Assembly (NCBI RefSeq): GCF_011075055.1
Contig: NC_058139.1
Location: 18,249,584-18,313,583, forward strand
Length of the DNA stretch: 64,000 nucleotides
Source of the DNA: Mangifera indica
Lineage: Eukaryota; Streptophyta; Magnoliopsida; Sapindales; Anacardiaceae
Direction of reading: 5' to 3'
This document shows positions 38,215 to 51,056 of this stretch, in pieces. Made by a program: the position numbers and the translations under genes. The notes under the pieces are model-generated. The model saw only the letters and a list, made by a program, of their open reading frames with translations. It searched no databases and had not been told where the DNA came from. The stretch's first letter is position 1, and each line of letters starts with the position of its first letter.

Positions 38215-39760
38215 ATTTATTATTAAATAAGTGTACAAAAGCATGGTTAATTAAATAACTAGTCTTAAAACTATACATAATTGCATGGTTTCTCTTCTCG
38301 TAAAACCATTGTCATAAGATGCCTTGAATGAATTCGACCAACATCAAGATAGGCAAACCCTGTGCGTGTTTGACAAGTGCATTGAATGACTCTGTGATGT
38401 TAGTTGTCGTTATATTATACATGTGACCTGGAAAATATGCCCTACTTTATCAATGATACCTTACCTCATATAGGTAATCCTTATCTTCCAAATGCATCTC
38501 ATCATGACCTCAAAATCTACTTCTGTATAGGTCTTCGCTACTTTGTAGTATAAACATGTGACTTTAGAGTTACGCTTGTACTTTGATCGCATGTTACAAA
38601 AAAGGTGATGACAACAACATTTATGGTGTACATTTGGATGGCATGATGTCGATATTAGATTATTGCCAACTCTAGTACTTTAGTAATGAAATCTTTAAGC
38701 TATGTAAAAAACTAAGACCACGTTGGATGATTTTCCTTTCTTTCTATGCAGAAAGCTATTAGATATATCCGATTATTACTATCTAAGTCCAATGTGAGAA
38801 ATAAATAACCCAAATATCGACTATTTAAGAAAACAACATCAATGCAAATTACTGGTCGAATGTGTCATTGAAATGTATGGATGCGACAACTTAATGCCAT
38901 GAAAAAATACTGAAAGCAATGCTCATTGTCCATTTGTATATGCATCACGGTACTTGGATTAACACACTTTAAATTGGAGCAATAATTTGGTAAAAGCATA
39001 AATAACTCTTTCGGTGAGCCCTATAATGACTGTAATGCCCAATTTCTTGCCCTCCAAGCCTATGAATATGATTTATAAATTTTATAACTATCAATGATGT
39101 CGATAATGATCTCCTTAGACTAATAAATATGATCAACCAGCACAAACTTTGACTTCAGTAATTGGCCTAAAGCTTGAGTCCTAGTTTACCTATGATGTGG
39201 TTTTATCTGATCTCTTGAACATGTGTGTATGAGATTCATAAAACGGACTTGGAATAAGTTAGTGAGTTTTAATCTTTTTCCCTTTGCCTCCCATTGGCAT
39301 TGTAGATCAATGTACTTAATCTCTCATCTCCTTATGTCTGACTTGAACATGTTGTACGAAAATCTTTTCTTCAACGCAAATTGAGCTATTGCATCTATGA
39401 AGTGTTTTTTATTATTAAATAAGTCATCAATTTTTACAGAATTCCTTTCTCACACCGATCCTACATTACTTGATGTTGTTGTTGTTGTTGATGTTGAAGG
39501 TTGCACAAGAAAATTAGGTAGCCACTTAAATGGATTAATGGATACATTATTGAAAAATGTTCCAATATAATTTCTGCCACCTTGTGAGAATTTGTAAACT
39601 AGAAATTACTTATATCATAGTTAACAAGTGATATCTCCTTGAAGTTGAACTCATTAAGAGGAACATCAACCATCTTATTCCTATCAAAGTTACCCTAATT
39701 TGAAACTCTCTCTTAGTCTCCATGGACCCATTCTTCAGCTATATATAATGCATCATTATG
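38215..39760 (-). pseudogene. MURA-type MULE transposase relic
   Basis: Read on the minus strand, the N-terminal part has the MuDR DNA-binding pattern: DDLFNNKKHFIDAIAQFALK, then IKYIDLQCQWEAKG, HTCSRDQIKPHH and LLKSKFVLVDHIY. Further on, NEHCFQYFFMALSCRIHTFQ and RPVICIDVVFLNSRYLGYLF match the first catalytic-Asp region of the transposase core. TTTNITESFNALVKHAQGLP and a WFYEKRNHA motif match its C-terminal side. Several stops interrupt it (for example after IHTFQ), so it is not functional. It lies tail-to-tail with the Ulp1-like relic. Confidence 0.8.
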
Positions 39761-39960
39761 AAAATCTGGCAAGTCTTCCTTATTAGATTCCTATTTCAGT
39801 TCACCACCATCTTTGCCATTGTTTTCTTCTTCTCCTTATGCTTTGATAAGGGTGCATGTAACAAAAATTGGAATACATTACTCGAAGTATTTAGACATGT
39901 TAATAAGACCCTTGACATCTTTATCATTTTTGATTTTTATTAAACGTTCCAGGTCAAGAC

Positions 39961-41431
39961 ATTTCGATTATGTATAACTGAATGTTGTTCAAGGTTAGAT
40001 TGATACCACACTTTTCATTCAACAACTAGATAATATTTTAAGTGTCGTTTTCTCTAGAATTTTAACCACTCTTCTATGACCTCCAACATATTTTATTTTA
40101 TTTTGATTACTTTAAATTCATTCTCTTTCATAATAAACAACAACATAACCAACCAATTTAATAATCAATTCTACAATAATCAATATCCGTTAAAAAGAAT
40201 TTTTATTCAAAAAATCCACATTAAACTATACCAATGTAATCAACATTATTTCATAAGTTTAAATTTTACATGATTAATTTGATATGAATTTTATTATTAA
40301 TTTACCTCCAAAGCATAAAATATCATAATACCCCCACATCGTTAAATATCAATATCACTATATTTGCTTAGTCTTTTCATTGTTTTAAAAGGGGTTCATA
40401 CAAATTTCCAGATTCTATAATTGTTTAAAATAAGATATGGATTTTGGAAATCCAATATGCAGGTGCAGCCACATGAATACTATTTTATTATTTCAACTTG
40501 TTGACATATTTTTGAGCCCCGTTTTGTTGCTGGCACGGTACTGTTGCATCATTGTTAAGTGTTTTGGAAATATGTACCGGAATTTATTTTATTTTTTGCT
40601 AATATTGGAGTTTAAACCATGAAAAATATGATAAGGGTTTATATTTTGCTCTCCATCAATGTGAAACAAGTGGGGATTAGGTACATAGAATCCTTTATTA
40701 TTGTTGGCTGATAAATATACTTGTCTTTAGATGCTTTTACAATTTGAATTGAAATAGTAATATAAATTTATTATATGCTGCAGTTTATAGATCACCCTGT
40801 AAAGCTCTTCAGTCAAACGGAATTATTGGGCAATGGAATATTTAATTTATATTTGATGTGTTGACGGATTCTAGGTTTGATTAGTGGTGGCAATTGATCG
40901 TATTTATTTCATTTTATGGGTTAAAGTTCTCTTGTTTGAACTTTCAAATTGTTTTTTTTTGTTTTTTTCATGACTCATGTGATGAGAGCGAGGGAATTAA
41001 TTAACTCGATTTTCTAAATTTGTTGGCTTAATTAATTAATATCGAACACTCTCCTCTCACCTTATAGAATTTCGGTCAAAATTCAACAATTAGTGATGCA
41101 TTATGTTATTAAATTAATATAATAGTAATAAGTTCAGAAAACTAATTAAATAATAGAAATAATATTACCCTATCATTAATTTAAAATTATATAATTATAT
41201 AATATATGAGTTTATATAGTTTTATTGTTGAATAAAATGTATATTCCACTTTTGCCATTAAACTTTCAAATTAAAGAATTCATATTACCACTAGTGTTTT
41301 CGGAACTGAAGCAAATGTTGACATGGTGGAGGGGATGGTATGGTTTAACCAGCCATCAAATTGGTTAACTCGTTGTTTAAGTAGTCAACTATTTAATTAA
41401 CTTAAACTATATGATATATACATGAGGAAAC
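39961..41431. other. Spacer between the old MULE and polygalacturonase copy 2
   Basis: This region is AT-rich. No gene, terminus of the old MULE or clear repeat was found. The 3' UTR of the minus-strand polygalacturonase should occupy the last part. Confidence 0.45.
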
Positions 41432-43070
41432 CTAATGGCAAGGTGGTGGAGATTGCATTCCATGATACCCAACTTTAGCATTAAGACATGAAGATGATAA
41501 TGGCACGTTGCTTTGATTTCCACTGTAACGCAAATTAATGTTGCTCAGTTCAACATTTGTGCACGGATTCTGTTTACTGCACGCCAAATCCACTGCAACT
41601 TCCGATACTGACGTCCCTGTAATGTTTAAGAAATGAACATGGCTGATCTTTATTATTGAATCCTGCAGATACAAACTTAAATTAGAACCCAGAAATGAAA
41701 TTTTGTGAAGACTGATTAAGTTTCATGAATTACCAATTACCTTATGTTCACTTTCATAAAATTGATTTATGATGATCGGGTTCTTAACATTTCTCATGAA
41801 GATGTTCTGGAAAATCATATGTCTAGCTTGACTCGGAGTTTTCCCTACATTTGTTTTGATTCTAAGGCCATTGTCTGTGCCTACTAAGGTGCATTCTTTG
41901 ACGCTGATCCTTGTCACATCTTCCTCATTTTCGTACTTGCCGAGGCTACCAACACTGCTATATGCAGCAAAAGTTAAAAGAAAATTCTCAGGCACTGTAA
42001 ATTAAGCAATAAGTGAGCAATTTTTGTACCTTATTCCATGTCCAGGCCCGCAAGTAACCTTGCTGATGGTGACGTTGCTGGATCCTCGAATCATACCAAC
42101 ACAATCGTCTCCGGTTCCGATGACGCTTTTGGATATCTTCACCAAACTGGATTGGCTGATATGAATGCCATCTGTGTTGGGGCTGTCGGCTGGAGCAGTG
42201 ATAACGAGTTTTGCAAGCCTAATATTCTCGCAGTGAGTAATGAAGTAATGGAACCCTTTGCTATTAAGGGATGTTATTCCTCTTACAATTGCGTTTTTCA
42301 CATTAGAAAATTGTACATTCTGCAGCAAGAAGGAGAAGAACGAAATTAAGATTGATTAATTCATAAGAGAATTGAAATTGATTATGATTTTGGAGCTAGT
42401 TTGATTACCGCCGGGAGACGTTGGCCAACAGCATCGTTGCTTTTTCCTGTGTCACGGTACTTCCAAGCGGCGGGACCTTGGCCGTCCAAAGTGCCCTTTC
42501 CAGTAACTATCAAGCCATTTATGTCATTGAAATTGACCCATTCTTCTCCTTCTCCTGGATATAAAGAAATATCAGTGCTTGCTTTAATGGTGGCGTGAAT
42601 GTGAACGGATAGAGGAGCTGTGTTTTTGCATGGACCCATAAATGTTACGGGGCCAACAACAAAGGTCCCCCTGGGTATAAGAAGCCTCGCTTTCCCCTCA
42701 TGTTGGCATGCTGCTTGAAATGCGTGAAAAAATGCCTGCAATTGTAAACCCACATTGAAATTATTCAGTGAACTTCTTCAATTCAATTGGAAGAAATATT
42801 ACACTTGCTAAAGTTGATTAATTTCATTTTGATTACCACGCGGTTAGCATCGTCTCCATCTTCAGTTTGAACTTCCTTGTCACCAAGTTTTGCGCCATAG
42901 TCTAACACGTTAAAAAGTTTCTCGTCAGGATCCCAAGCCCCTCGCACCGTAGAATTTGCCTGGCTTTTAATTTGGGAGGCATTAAAAAGAGCTAAACACA
43001 AGAGAAGAATGACATTTGTGCGAGTTCTTGTTATGATGAAGGCCACTGAACCCGAGCTCGCACGAGGCAT
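41432..43070 (-). CDS. Polygalacturonase (GH28 pectinase), copy 2
   Basis: Five exons, 42837-43070, 42409-42735, 42030-42319, 41741-41954 and 41432-41662, give 431 residues. Exons 2 and 3 (327 and 290 nt) have the same lengths and phases as those of copy 1. A hydrophobic signal at about residues 19-37 (VILLLCLALFNASQ) follows a basic start. The catalytic set is complete: SPNTDG with D237, GDDC with D258 and D259, GPGHGIS with H281, and RIK at 315-317. The C-terminus has the usual SSSCLNAKVGYHG and PPPC endings. This makes it the more canonical of the two genes. It lacks the Pro-rich spacer of copy 1. The two are diverged paralogues on the same strand and were later separated by the old MULE. 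Confidence 0.94.
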
Positions 43071-44169
43071 TTTTTTTTATATATAATTCTTTATATATAA
43101 TAATATAAAGAATTAGAAAAGAGCCTCCAATATAGTTCTCCACGGTAGTCCCTAAATTCTTAGCTTATTTTAGTGAAATGAAGGCTTATATATCCTCAGA
43201 AGCTGTTAGTTGGTTGATGAATTGGTGGTAAATTTAGTGATGCTTTTCATGCATGTATATACAAATATAGGAGTTTCTCCGATTGTGGGTGCTATTTCTT
43301 CTGCGTAAATCCCTCTTTTAGCACCAATTCACTACCACCCCATTACCAAACAATGGAAAGACCAAGAAGATTCTTTTAATTAATGACCATCATTAATAGT
43401 TGCTTTGTTGGAAGAGGTATAAAGAAGTTCACTGTGATCAGAGTCTAGATAATATTAAGAAAGTCATTAGGCAATCACACAGCAAGATTATGAGCACATT
43501 TCTTTTATTAATTCAAGGTTTTATATGTGTTTTTGGTTTAAAAAGCAAGTATATTAATATTCGTATGTATGGAACATTTGGCAGCCCAGCATCCAATTGT
43601 TTTAGAGAAGCAAAAACTAGCTAGGGCTTGCATTATTATAACCGTTAACTGATAACATAGCAGAGCGGACAAAAGATTAGATGATGGACTTCTTGCTCTT
43701 CGAAAAAAAATCATTTTACACATGTTTTCATTAATATTTATATTGTTAGACAAAATATTCTTGATTATGGGGAATTTTAATTGGCCATTCTCTAATTTAA
43801 AATACTTGAATGTATTTTCAGTATCCCTTCAGTTTATTCAGTTATATAGTGCCATAATTATTCATACAAACCATATTTTTAAAGCTATGAGAAACGATTT
43901 TCACAATTTGTTTCTATTAAATGCTTTACCCCAATCACGGACCCGCCACAATAGTTGGAAGGGAGTCCAAATCTAGTTTCAAATGTATATTGATTTTAAC
44001 GTATTATCTATTTTGGACATACATTAAAAAGGCTATCTAACCGTTGGAATACTTTGGAATTAATGTAAAAAGAGTGAGAAGTTTATAAGACTGCAAGTTC
44101 CCAACAGCCCGGATATATTAACTACATAATTTGAGAGCACAAACAAAGCTCTCTCTGCAGAGTTCAACA
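43071..44169. other. Intergenic, polygalacturonase copy 2 promoter side
   Basis: On the minus strand a TATATATAAAGAATT word at 43083-43098 could be the TATA region of the polygalacturonase. No gene is supported in the rest; the open frames overlap on both strands and carry no motif. Confidence 0.45.
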
Positions 44170-45600
44170 TAGTTACATAGATACTCGACTTCAGATTTTA
44201 TATGACTTTAACCAAGATAAAACTCTACTCCTTAATTACTTAAACAAAACTAAGGGAGAGGCATTTGGTATATAACAAAGACATACACAAAACTATGGGA
44301 AACCTAGGAAGATACATAATACATAAGGTATACCAGAAGACATACAAATTGCATATTTTAGATAGCATTTTTTAAGTCTTATTATTAAGTATGCAAATTT
44401 CTGAAGAAAATTAAGCAAAAGCCTAATAACCACGGTTGGGAATTAGTTTTCTTATACTATGATCCACAACCACCACACCACCGTAGAGTTGAGCTGCCTG
44501 GTTGCTATCTATGACGGGCTCTTTCAGCACGGTGATAATTTGGGGACCGCGGTAGAAGTAACCAACAGGCTGAAGATGCTCGAACTGATGGTTATAGTAA
44601 TGTTGAGGATGGTGTTGAGAATCATGTGGTTGAGGAGGCTGCTGATGCCTGTTCTCAAGCTTCTTTGGCCGGCGGATACGGTTGATCTCTTCCAAGAGAG
44701 CAAAGCCCTCCCTGCCAACCTTAGCAAGTTGGGAGTAATAATCTGCCTGATGAACCTGAGGGGCCATTAATTAGCAGTGTAAATGTTTACAAACTAGAGT
44801 AGTTCCTGCTGTGTTTGTCTTGGTACTAAGCGTTTGAAGCCAGTTTCCTTTATATAGAAATCATCATAAAGCTCTCAAGCCTTCAAACTTTGTTTATCAT
44901 AAATCTAATTAAGATAATTAATAATAGATATCTTGTAACTTCAGTCATGTTGGAAAGCTTGATAAAAGGAAGCAAATCGGCCTTCCAAATATATATTCTT
45001 CGACTTTCCATGATTCCATTCAAAGCATATACAGTAGTCTAACAAATGGCGTTAGTTCTTCTGCTGAAGCAAGTAAGGAATCTAGAGCCTGCCGAAAATG
45101 ATGAAAAATGAAATATTTTTATCAACTGGGTTAGTTGCGTATGGATCTTTCAGATGCCTTTTTCTGAGAATAATATAATAATTTAGTTATAATTCCAGTA
45201 TTAATTGGTTAGATATAAACACAAAGAGAGCAACGCTTCAGAGTCAGGATACTTTATCCTTCTACCTGTCCTACCATTTGGTATAAAGAAATTGTTAATA
45301 TCTCATTTTTCACTTTATTCATTTCATAAGAAGAGGGCCTGGTGTTGTCAATTATTTAAGATTATTGATGCTCCAGAATGGATTATTTAGAACCTTTTCT
45401 TATCAAGACTATATACAATATTTTTATGTGGCAAATCGTAACCATAAATTAATCTATACTTTATAACTTCAAACATATGAACTTTTTTATTTTTTATTTT
45501 TATAATTTTTCATCATTTTTTCCCCTTTTTGATACTTAATAATTTTTGCTTGTCTTCATAAATTAGATCAATCTAAAAAATGTATTTTTATTGGCTATTG
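44170..45600. repeat. Segmental duplication, unit 1
   Basis: This segment aligns along its length with 61745-63130. Matching stretches include GATAAAACTCTA near 44215, the whole small gene, its TATA region, GAAGCAAATCGGCCTTCCAA at about 44971 and AAGATTATTGATGCTCCAGA at about 45357. Coding and non-coding parts are both conserved. Small indels are common. Confidence 0.88.
44423..44767 (-). CDS. Small unrecognised protein, copy 1 (114 aa)
   Basis: This is a single-exon frame of 114 residues that starts MAPQVHQADYYSQLAKVGRE and ends with IRKLIPNRGY. The N-terminal third looks helical (GFALLEEINRIRRPKK). The middle is rich in His, Gln and Pro with HHPQHYYNHQ, and the C-terminal part (PVIDSNQAAQLYGGVVVVDH) is hydrophobic and well conserved. 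A CTATATAAAGG TATA box lies about 85 bases upstream (44847-44857, minus strand). The duplicate at 62016-62357 keeps the frame over its full length, with mostly mild changes and in-frame indels only, which supports real coding and selection. I do not recognise the family or function. The overlapping opposite-strand frame is a shadow. Confidence 0.75.
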   Translation of the reverse strand: MAPQVHQADYYSQLAKVGREGFALLEEINRIRRPKKLENRHQQPPQPHDSQHHPQHYYNHQFEHLQPVGYFYRGPQIITVLKEPVIDSNQAAQLYGGVVVVDHSIRKLIPNRGY

Positions 45601-45829
45601 TCCCTAATACAAAGCATATAGATTATATAACCCTCAAATGTAGTGTTCAATGAAAAAGCAAGGTGGAATTGGAATAACAGCAGTGAAAGAACTCAATTTC
45701 AGGCTTCAACAAATGCAAAATTGGATCCAACACCAATAAATTAAAGAAATTCTTCTCACTTAACTTCAAATAGTAGCAGCCTACAAATTCCACTCCAACA
45801 ACTCCAAGTAGTAGTTTGCTCATCTCCCT

Positions 45830-46342
45830 CAAATGAGTCTTTTGATGAGACCCCCCTAAGAAAATTTAGATTTTTGAAAGAAATCTATGAATCGTGTGCA
45901 TTTTGCTTTGTTTATAACAAATCTTACAACCTATAAAGATTCAACAGGAAAAGAAGAGTTGCAAGATGCAATGAAAGAAGAATGCGTAGCAATATCCAAA
46001 AAAATGAAACTGAGGAGCTAATGGACTTACTCGATCGTAAGAACGCAATTGGCCTGAAGTGGGCATTCAAAACGAAGTATCATATAGATGGAAGTATACA
46101 AAAGCATAAAGCTTGACTAGTGGCAAATCGATACTCACTACAACAAGGTATCGATTTTGAAGAAATATTTTCTCCAATTGCTTGATTTAAAATGGTTAGA
46201 ACTATTTGGGCCCTGGTAGCCCAACTGCAATGGCTTGCATATTAGTTTAATGTTAAATCAACATTTTTAATCTGTGAGTTGCAAGATTTGGTGTATGTTA
46301 CTCAACTTGAAGGTTTTATAGTAGAATGCAAAGAAGAGAAAG
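45830..46342 (+). pseudogene. Old Ty1/copia element, piece 1 (start of reverse transcriptase)
   Basis: In several frames the translation shows the copia region upstream of and at the start of the reverse transcriptase: RKFRFLKEIYESCAF, then IGLKWAFKTKYHIDGSIQKH, FEEIFSPIA and LQWLAY. Stops such as TGA after QKHKA mark decay. The upstream integrase and gag are not found; the element seems truncated on its left near 45.6-45.8 kb, next to the duplicated segment. It is interrupted at 46342 by a younger copia and continues at 51618. Confidence 0.8.
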
Positions 46343-46347
46343 TACAT

Positions 46348-46919
46348 TATAAAGTATGGCTTAAAAGTTGTCGAGGGCAGTTTGGTCTTTGTTTAACTTT
46401 GTATGGGTTGTATGGTCTTTTAGCATCTGAAGGGGCAGTATAGTCTTTTGCTGGGTTTTTTTTCCTAAGTATAAAATATTATGTTTAGAGAGCTAGGGTA
46501 AGTGGTTGTGTATTTTCTGCCTCTTCTTTTTGATTTCTTTATTCTCTGTAAAAGGGTGTTGTGTTTTGTGGTTTTAGTCAAGCTAGAGCGAAATCCTTTG
46601 GTTTTATCTGGTCAAGAGAACGTCTCGAGTCTAGTGAGAGGCTTGTATTGGAGGTCGATTTCATGGCAGGGTGTTGTCATGTGCGTTGTTGATAAGAGGG
46701 TTTGTTAGTTGTACTTGCTTATGCTTAATAGTGGATTTGATTAGAGACTTGTCTTTGCCTTGGATGTAGGGTTTCAAATCAAAACCTGAACTAAGTATTT
46801 TTGGTGTTCTTTTCTTAGTAATTTGTTGATGATCTTGTATGTTTTCTTGCTAATCTAGTTTACTGATATTTTGATTCTTGGCTAAAATATTCTTAATAAA
46901 GCCTAATCAAAAATTGATA
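46348..46919 (+). repeat. Left LTR of the younger copia (572 bp)
   Basis: It is homologous to 51057-51617 and shares blocks such as GTATTTTCTGCCTCTTCTTT, AGTCTAGTGAGAGGCTTGTA and GTTTACTGATATT. The terminal dinucleotides are mutated to TA at both ends. Confidence 0.88.
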
Positions 46920-47076
46920 AGTGGTATCAAGTCAATTAGGGTTTTTATTTTGAGTGTTTTGTTGAATCTTGGTCAATCTTTGGTGTTATTGTACAAATTA
47001 TTGCCTGTATATGATTTATGCTATTATTATTCCCTTTCTTGTTAAAAGATTAAAAGAAAATTGTTAGTGAACAATT

Positions 47077-50000
47077 ATGGGCCAAACTAGAATTGATATT
47101 GAAAGGTTTGATGGCAAGGGTAACTTCAACATGTGGAGAAAGAAAATGTATGTAGTTTTGGTGCATTAAAAATATGCAAAGACTTCGGGAAAACAATATG
47201 ATTTCCTTGAAAGTAGACTGATGTTAAGATTACTGAGGTAATGGAAACATCTTATAGTTTGCTTATTTTGCATTTGTTTGATAATGTCTTGTGTAAAATT
47301 GATGATGGTGATATTGATGCGAAAGTGTGGTTAAAATTAGAATCCTTGTATATGACTAAATCACTGACAAACAAAATTTACTTGAAAGAACAATTGTTTA
47401 GGTTTAAAATGGATTCTAATAAGTCTTTATATGATAACTTTGATGATTTTCATAAGATTTTTATTGACTTGAATAGCATTGATGAAAAAATATCAGATGA
47501 AAATTAGGCTATAATAATTTTGAATTCTTTATCTGAATCCATTAGAGATGTCAAAGCTACTATAAGATATGGTAGAGAATCTTTATCATTAGATGAGGTT
47601 TTGGGTGCTTTAAGGTCTAAAGATTTAGAAATTAAAATTGAAAAGAAATCCATTGATGAGGGTCTTCAAGTCAGAGGTAGACTAGAAAAGAGAAATAATC
47701 AAGAAATTTGCTAGATCTAAGTCTAGCTCAAAGAAGACTTGTTGGTTGTATCATAAAGAAGACCACTTTAAAAAGAATTGTCTAAAGAAAAAGAAAATAC
47801 ATGCCAATAAATCCAAAAATCCAGAACTAACAAATTTTCTTGAAGTTTATGAAAGTGCAGAAGTGTTAGTTCTTTCTAAAAATAGGTTAGATGAAGAGTG
47901 TGTAATGGACGCTGGTTGTACTTTTCATATGACAACTAGGAAAGAATGGTTCACTACTTTGAAATATATTAATGAGGGTAAAGTTTTAATGCGCAATGAT
48001 ACTTCTTGTGATATGGTTATAATTGGGAATGTTAAGTTTAAAACGTTTGATGGGTCTGTAAAAATTCTTGAAACTATTAGGTCGGTGCGTAAGTTAAGAA
48101 GAAACCCGATTTCTCTTGGTTTGCTTGATTCAAATGGTTTTTCTTATAAATTTGAAAGAGATGCTTTAAAAGTTATGAAAGACTTTTTAGTTGTAATGAA
48201 AGGGAAATTATCTCATGGTTTGTACATACTAGAAAGTAGTGGTGTTTGATGTAATGCATTCTGTTCATGATAATTTGAATGAAATAGTCTTATGGCATAA
48301 AAGACTTGGGCATATTGGTATGGCTGGTTTGAATGAACTGTGTAAACAAAAGCTTATTGACTTAAACAAAATTTCTGTTTTGGATTTTTGTGAAAATTGT
48401 GTGCTTGGAAAGTCTCATAAGCTAAAATTTACATATGCTACATATAGATCTAAAGGCATTCTTGATTATGTGCATTTTGATTTATGGGGATCTCCCCAAG
48501 TCCCTAATTCCCTGTCTCATTCACACTATTTCATGATATTTATTGATGATTATTCTATGACAGTATGGTTATGTTTTCTTAAGCATAAAGATGAAGCTTT
48601 TGAGTGCTTTAAAGACTAGAAAAATTTGGTTGAAAATCAAACTAATAAGAAAATTAAAGTACTCAGAACTAACAATGGTCTAGAATATTACAATAAGCTC
48701 ATTTCTGACTTTTGTAAGAAACATAACATACTTAGGCATAGAACATGCACTAAAATACCATAACAAAATAACCTAGTTGAGAGAATGAATAAAACCATCT
48801 TGAATAAGGTTATATGCATTCTAGCTGATTTTGGATTGAGCATAAAGATTTGGGCAGAAGCTATGGCAACTACCTGTTATTTGATAAAGAAAACTCTATC
48901 ATCTGCATTAGGCTTTAAAACTCCATTTGAAATGTGGTCAAATAGACCACCTTCATTACATCATTTAAGACCATTTGGATGTCTTGCATATGTTTCTGTT
49001 AGTTAAGGTAAACTCAACCCAAAAGCATTAAAAGTTGATTTTCTAGGGTACCCCACAGGAACTAAAGGTTACAAACTATGGTTGTTAGATGTGCATAAAT
49101 GTGTCATTAGTAGAAATGTCAATTTTAATGAATTTAAATTCTATAAAGATTTTTTCTCTTCAAATAGACAGTTTGGGCAAGTTCAGTTTTAGGTGGAGAC
49201 ACTTGTGTCTAGTTCTTAAAGTAAATTTGATTCAGTTACTTAGTCTCTAGAGTTTTGGTAAGGAACTTGATTTGGGTTTGGATTCAATTCGTGCTTCAAA
49301 CTACGAAATCATAGACTTGAATTAGCAACCCTTACCACAAAGTCAAGATGAATTTCCTCAAAGTTTAGAGAGTCAAAACTTGTCTAATTACTAGTTTACA
49401 AGAGATAGACTAAGGAGAGAAATAAGACTGCCATTAAGATATGCTCAAGTTGATCTCATCTCCTATGCCTTTCAGATTGGTGACTTGATTGAGATGAGTG
49501 AACCTTTGAATTATACTCATGCCTATGAGGGTAAGTATAGTTTAGATTAGTTAAAGGCAATGGAAATTGAGATGAATTCTTTAAAGAAGAACAACACCTG
49601 GTCACTTAATGATAGACCACTAAATAAGAAAGTAATTGGTTACAAGTGGATCTTCAAAAGGAAACCAGGTATTCCTAGAATTGAGTAGCCTAGATTTAAG
49701 GCAAGGGTTGTGGCTAAAGGGTTTTCTTAAAGAGAAGGAATTGACTAGCATGAAGTGTTTTCCCCTGTGGTTAAACATACTTCAACATTTTTGCATGGAA
49801 GGCTTGAAGAACAAATATTTATGGAGCAACTTGAGAGGTTTGTAGAACCTAAAGCTGCAATAAAATGTGCTTGCTTCATATTTGAGATGGAACTGGTATG
49901 GACTAAACCAATCTCCCAGGTAGTAGTATAAGAGGTTTGATGAGTTTGTTCTTTCTATTGGCTTTCTGAGATGCAATTATAATCATTGTATATATTATTT

Positions 50001-50985
50001 GAAATTTGAAACTGGATATTATATGTATTTGCTACTGTATGTTGATGATATGCTCCTGGCTTTTAAAAACATGTCTACTTTGTTGAATTGGAAAAAAATA
50101 TTGAAAATTGAATTTGATATGATAGATTTAGGGTCCGCAAAAAGAATTCTAGGTATAGATATTAAGAGAGATAGAGTTAAAGGATCTTTGTTCTTGTCAC
50201 AGGCAAGATATATTAGGAAAGTATTAGACTTATATAATATGTCTGATTCTAAACATATTAATGTTCCTATAGGTGCTCATTTTATATTAAAATCTACAAT
50301 CAATTTATCTGCTATTGAATACGAATTTATGAATAAAATACCTTACTCAAATATTGTGGGTAGTTTAATATATGCTATGATTGGTTATAGACCTGATGTT
50401 GCTTATGCTATGAGCAATCTTTGTAAAGAACATTGGCTTGCTACAAAATGGTTATTGAAATATCTTAAAGGTACTACAGACTTTGGGTTATTGTATACAA
50501 CTGATGCTATGATTCAGATTGTTAGTGAAAGGCTTTTATGATTCAGATTTTATAGTTGACTTGGATAAAAGGTCTTTAACTGGTTATGTGTTTACCTATG
50601 GTGGTAAAGTTATGAGCTGAAAGTGCAATTTGCAGCATTTTGTGGCCTTATCCACCACTGAAGCAGAACATATAGCATTTACAGAAGCTGTAAAATAAGC
50701 TATTTGCTAAAAGGGATCATTTTCAAGTTAGGTTTGAGTTTAGGTGTACCAGTGGTTTATAGTGATTCTCAAAGTGCCATCCATCTTTTGAAAAATAGTG
50801 CATATCATGAAAGGACTAAACATATTGATGTTAAGCTTTGTTTCATCAGAGATGTTCATTCAAATTGGCAAGTATTGATTGACAAGATCATGTTTAGTGT
50901 TAATCCAACAGATATACTAACTAAAGTAATTCCAGTGAGCAAGTTTGGTGAAGCTTTGGGCTTGCTCAAAGTCTATCAAATATGA
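47077..50985 (+). pseudogene. Gag-pol of the younger copia, broken by stops and frameshifts
   Basis: Pieces appear in copia order. Gag starts MGQTRIDIERFDGKGNFNMW near 47077 and is followed by SLTNKIYLKEQLFRFKM. The zinc knuckle CWLYHKEDHFKKNC (about 47738) has Tyr in place of the second Cys. Protease shows CVMDAGCTFHM near 47900, with DAG rather than the usual DSG. Integrase has LWHKRLGHIGMAGL, the GKSHKLKF region, IDDYS and a later TNNG where DNG is usual. Reverse transcriptase keeps YVDDMLLA at about 50036-50060, but sequence before it is shortened. RNase H has LSTTEAEHIAF and the tail HIDVKLCFIRD. In-frame stops (for example 47506, 48617 and 49004) and frameshifts make it non-functional. 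Confidence 0.88.
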
Positions 50986-51056
50986 GATAGATTTGATGCA
51001 TAGTAGGTTTTCTAGTTGAATTCTCCTCTTCACTTGTTTAAACCAATGTGGAGTTA

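Larger units (their letters stand above)
33050..39960. mobile_element. Old Mutator-like element with Ulp1-type and MURA gene relics
   Basis: The left part (from about 33060) repeats AGCAAAAATACC words as in the terminus of the intact MULE at 52630-59860. A tandem-repeat arm follows (34430-35200), then a plus-strand DUF1985/Ulp1-like relic and a minus-strand MURA transposase relic. The right terminus could not be found. A miniature LTR element and a hAT MITE have inserted into it. Everything is heavily mutated, so it is an old copy. The limits are approximate. Confidence 0.7.

Noticed and set aside
44459..44770. Plus-strand frame of 103 codons, with a 102-codon counterpart at 62052-62360
   Set aside because: It is antisense to the small protein genes. 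Its conservation follows from the minus-strand coding sequence, and the translation is unlike a natural protein.
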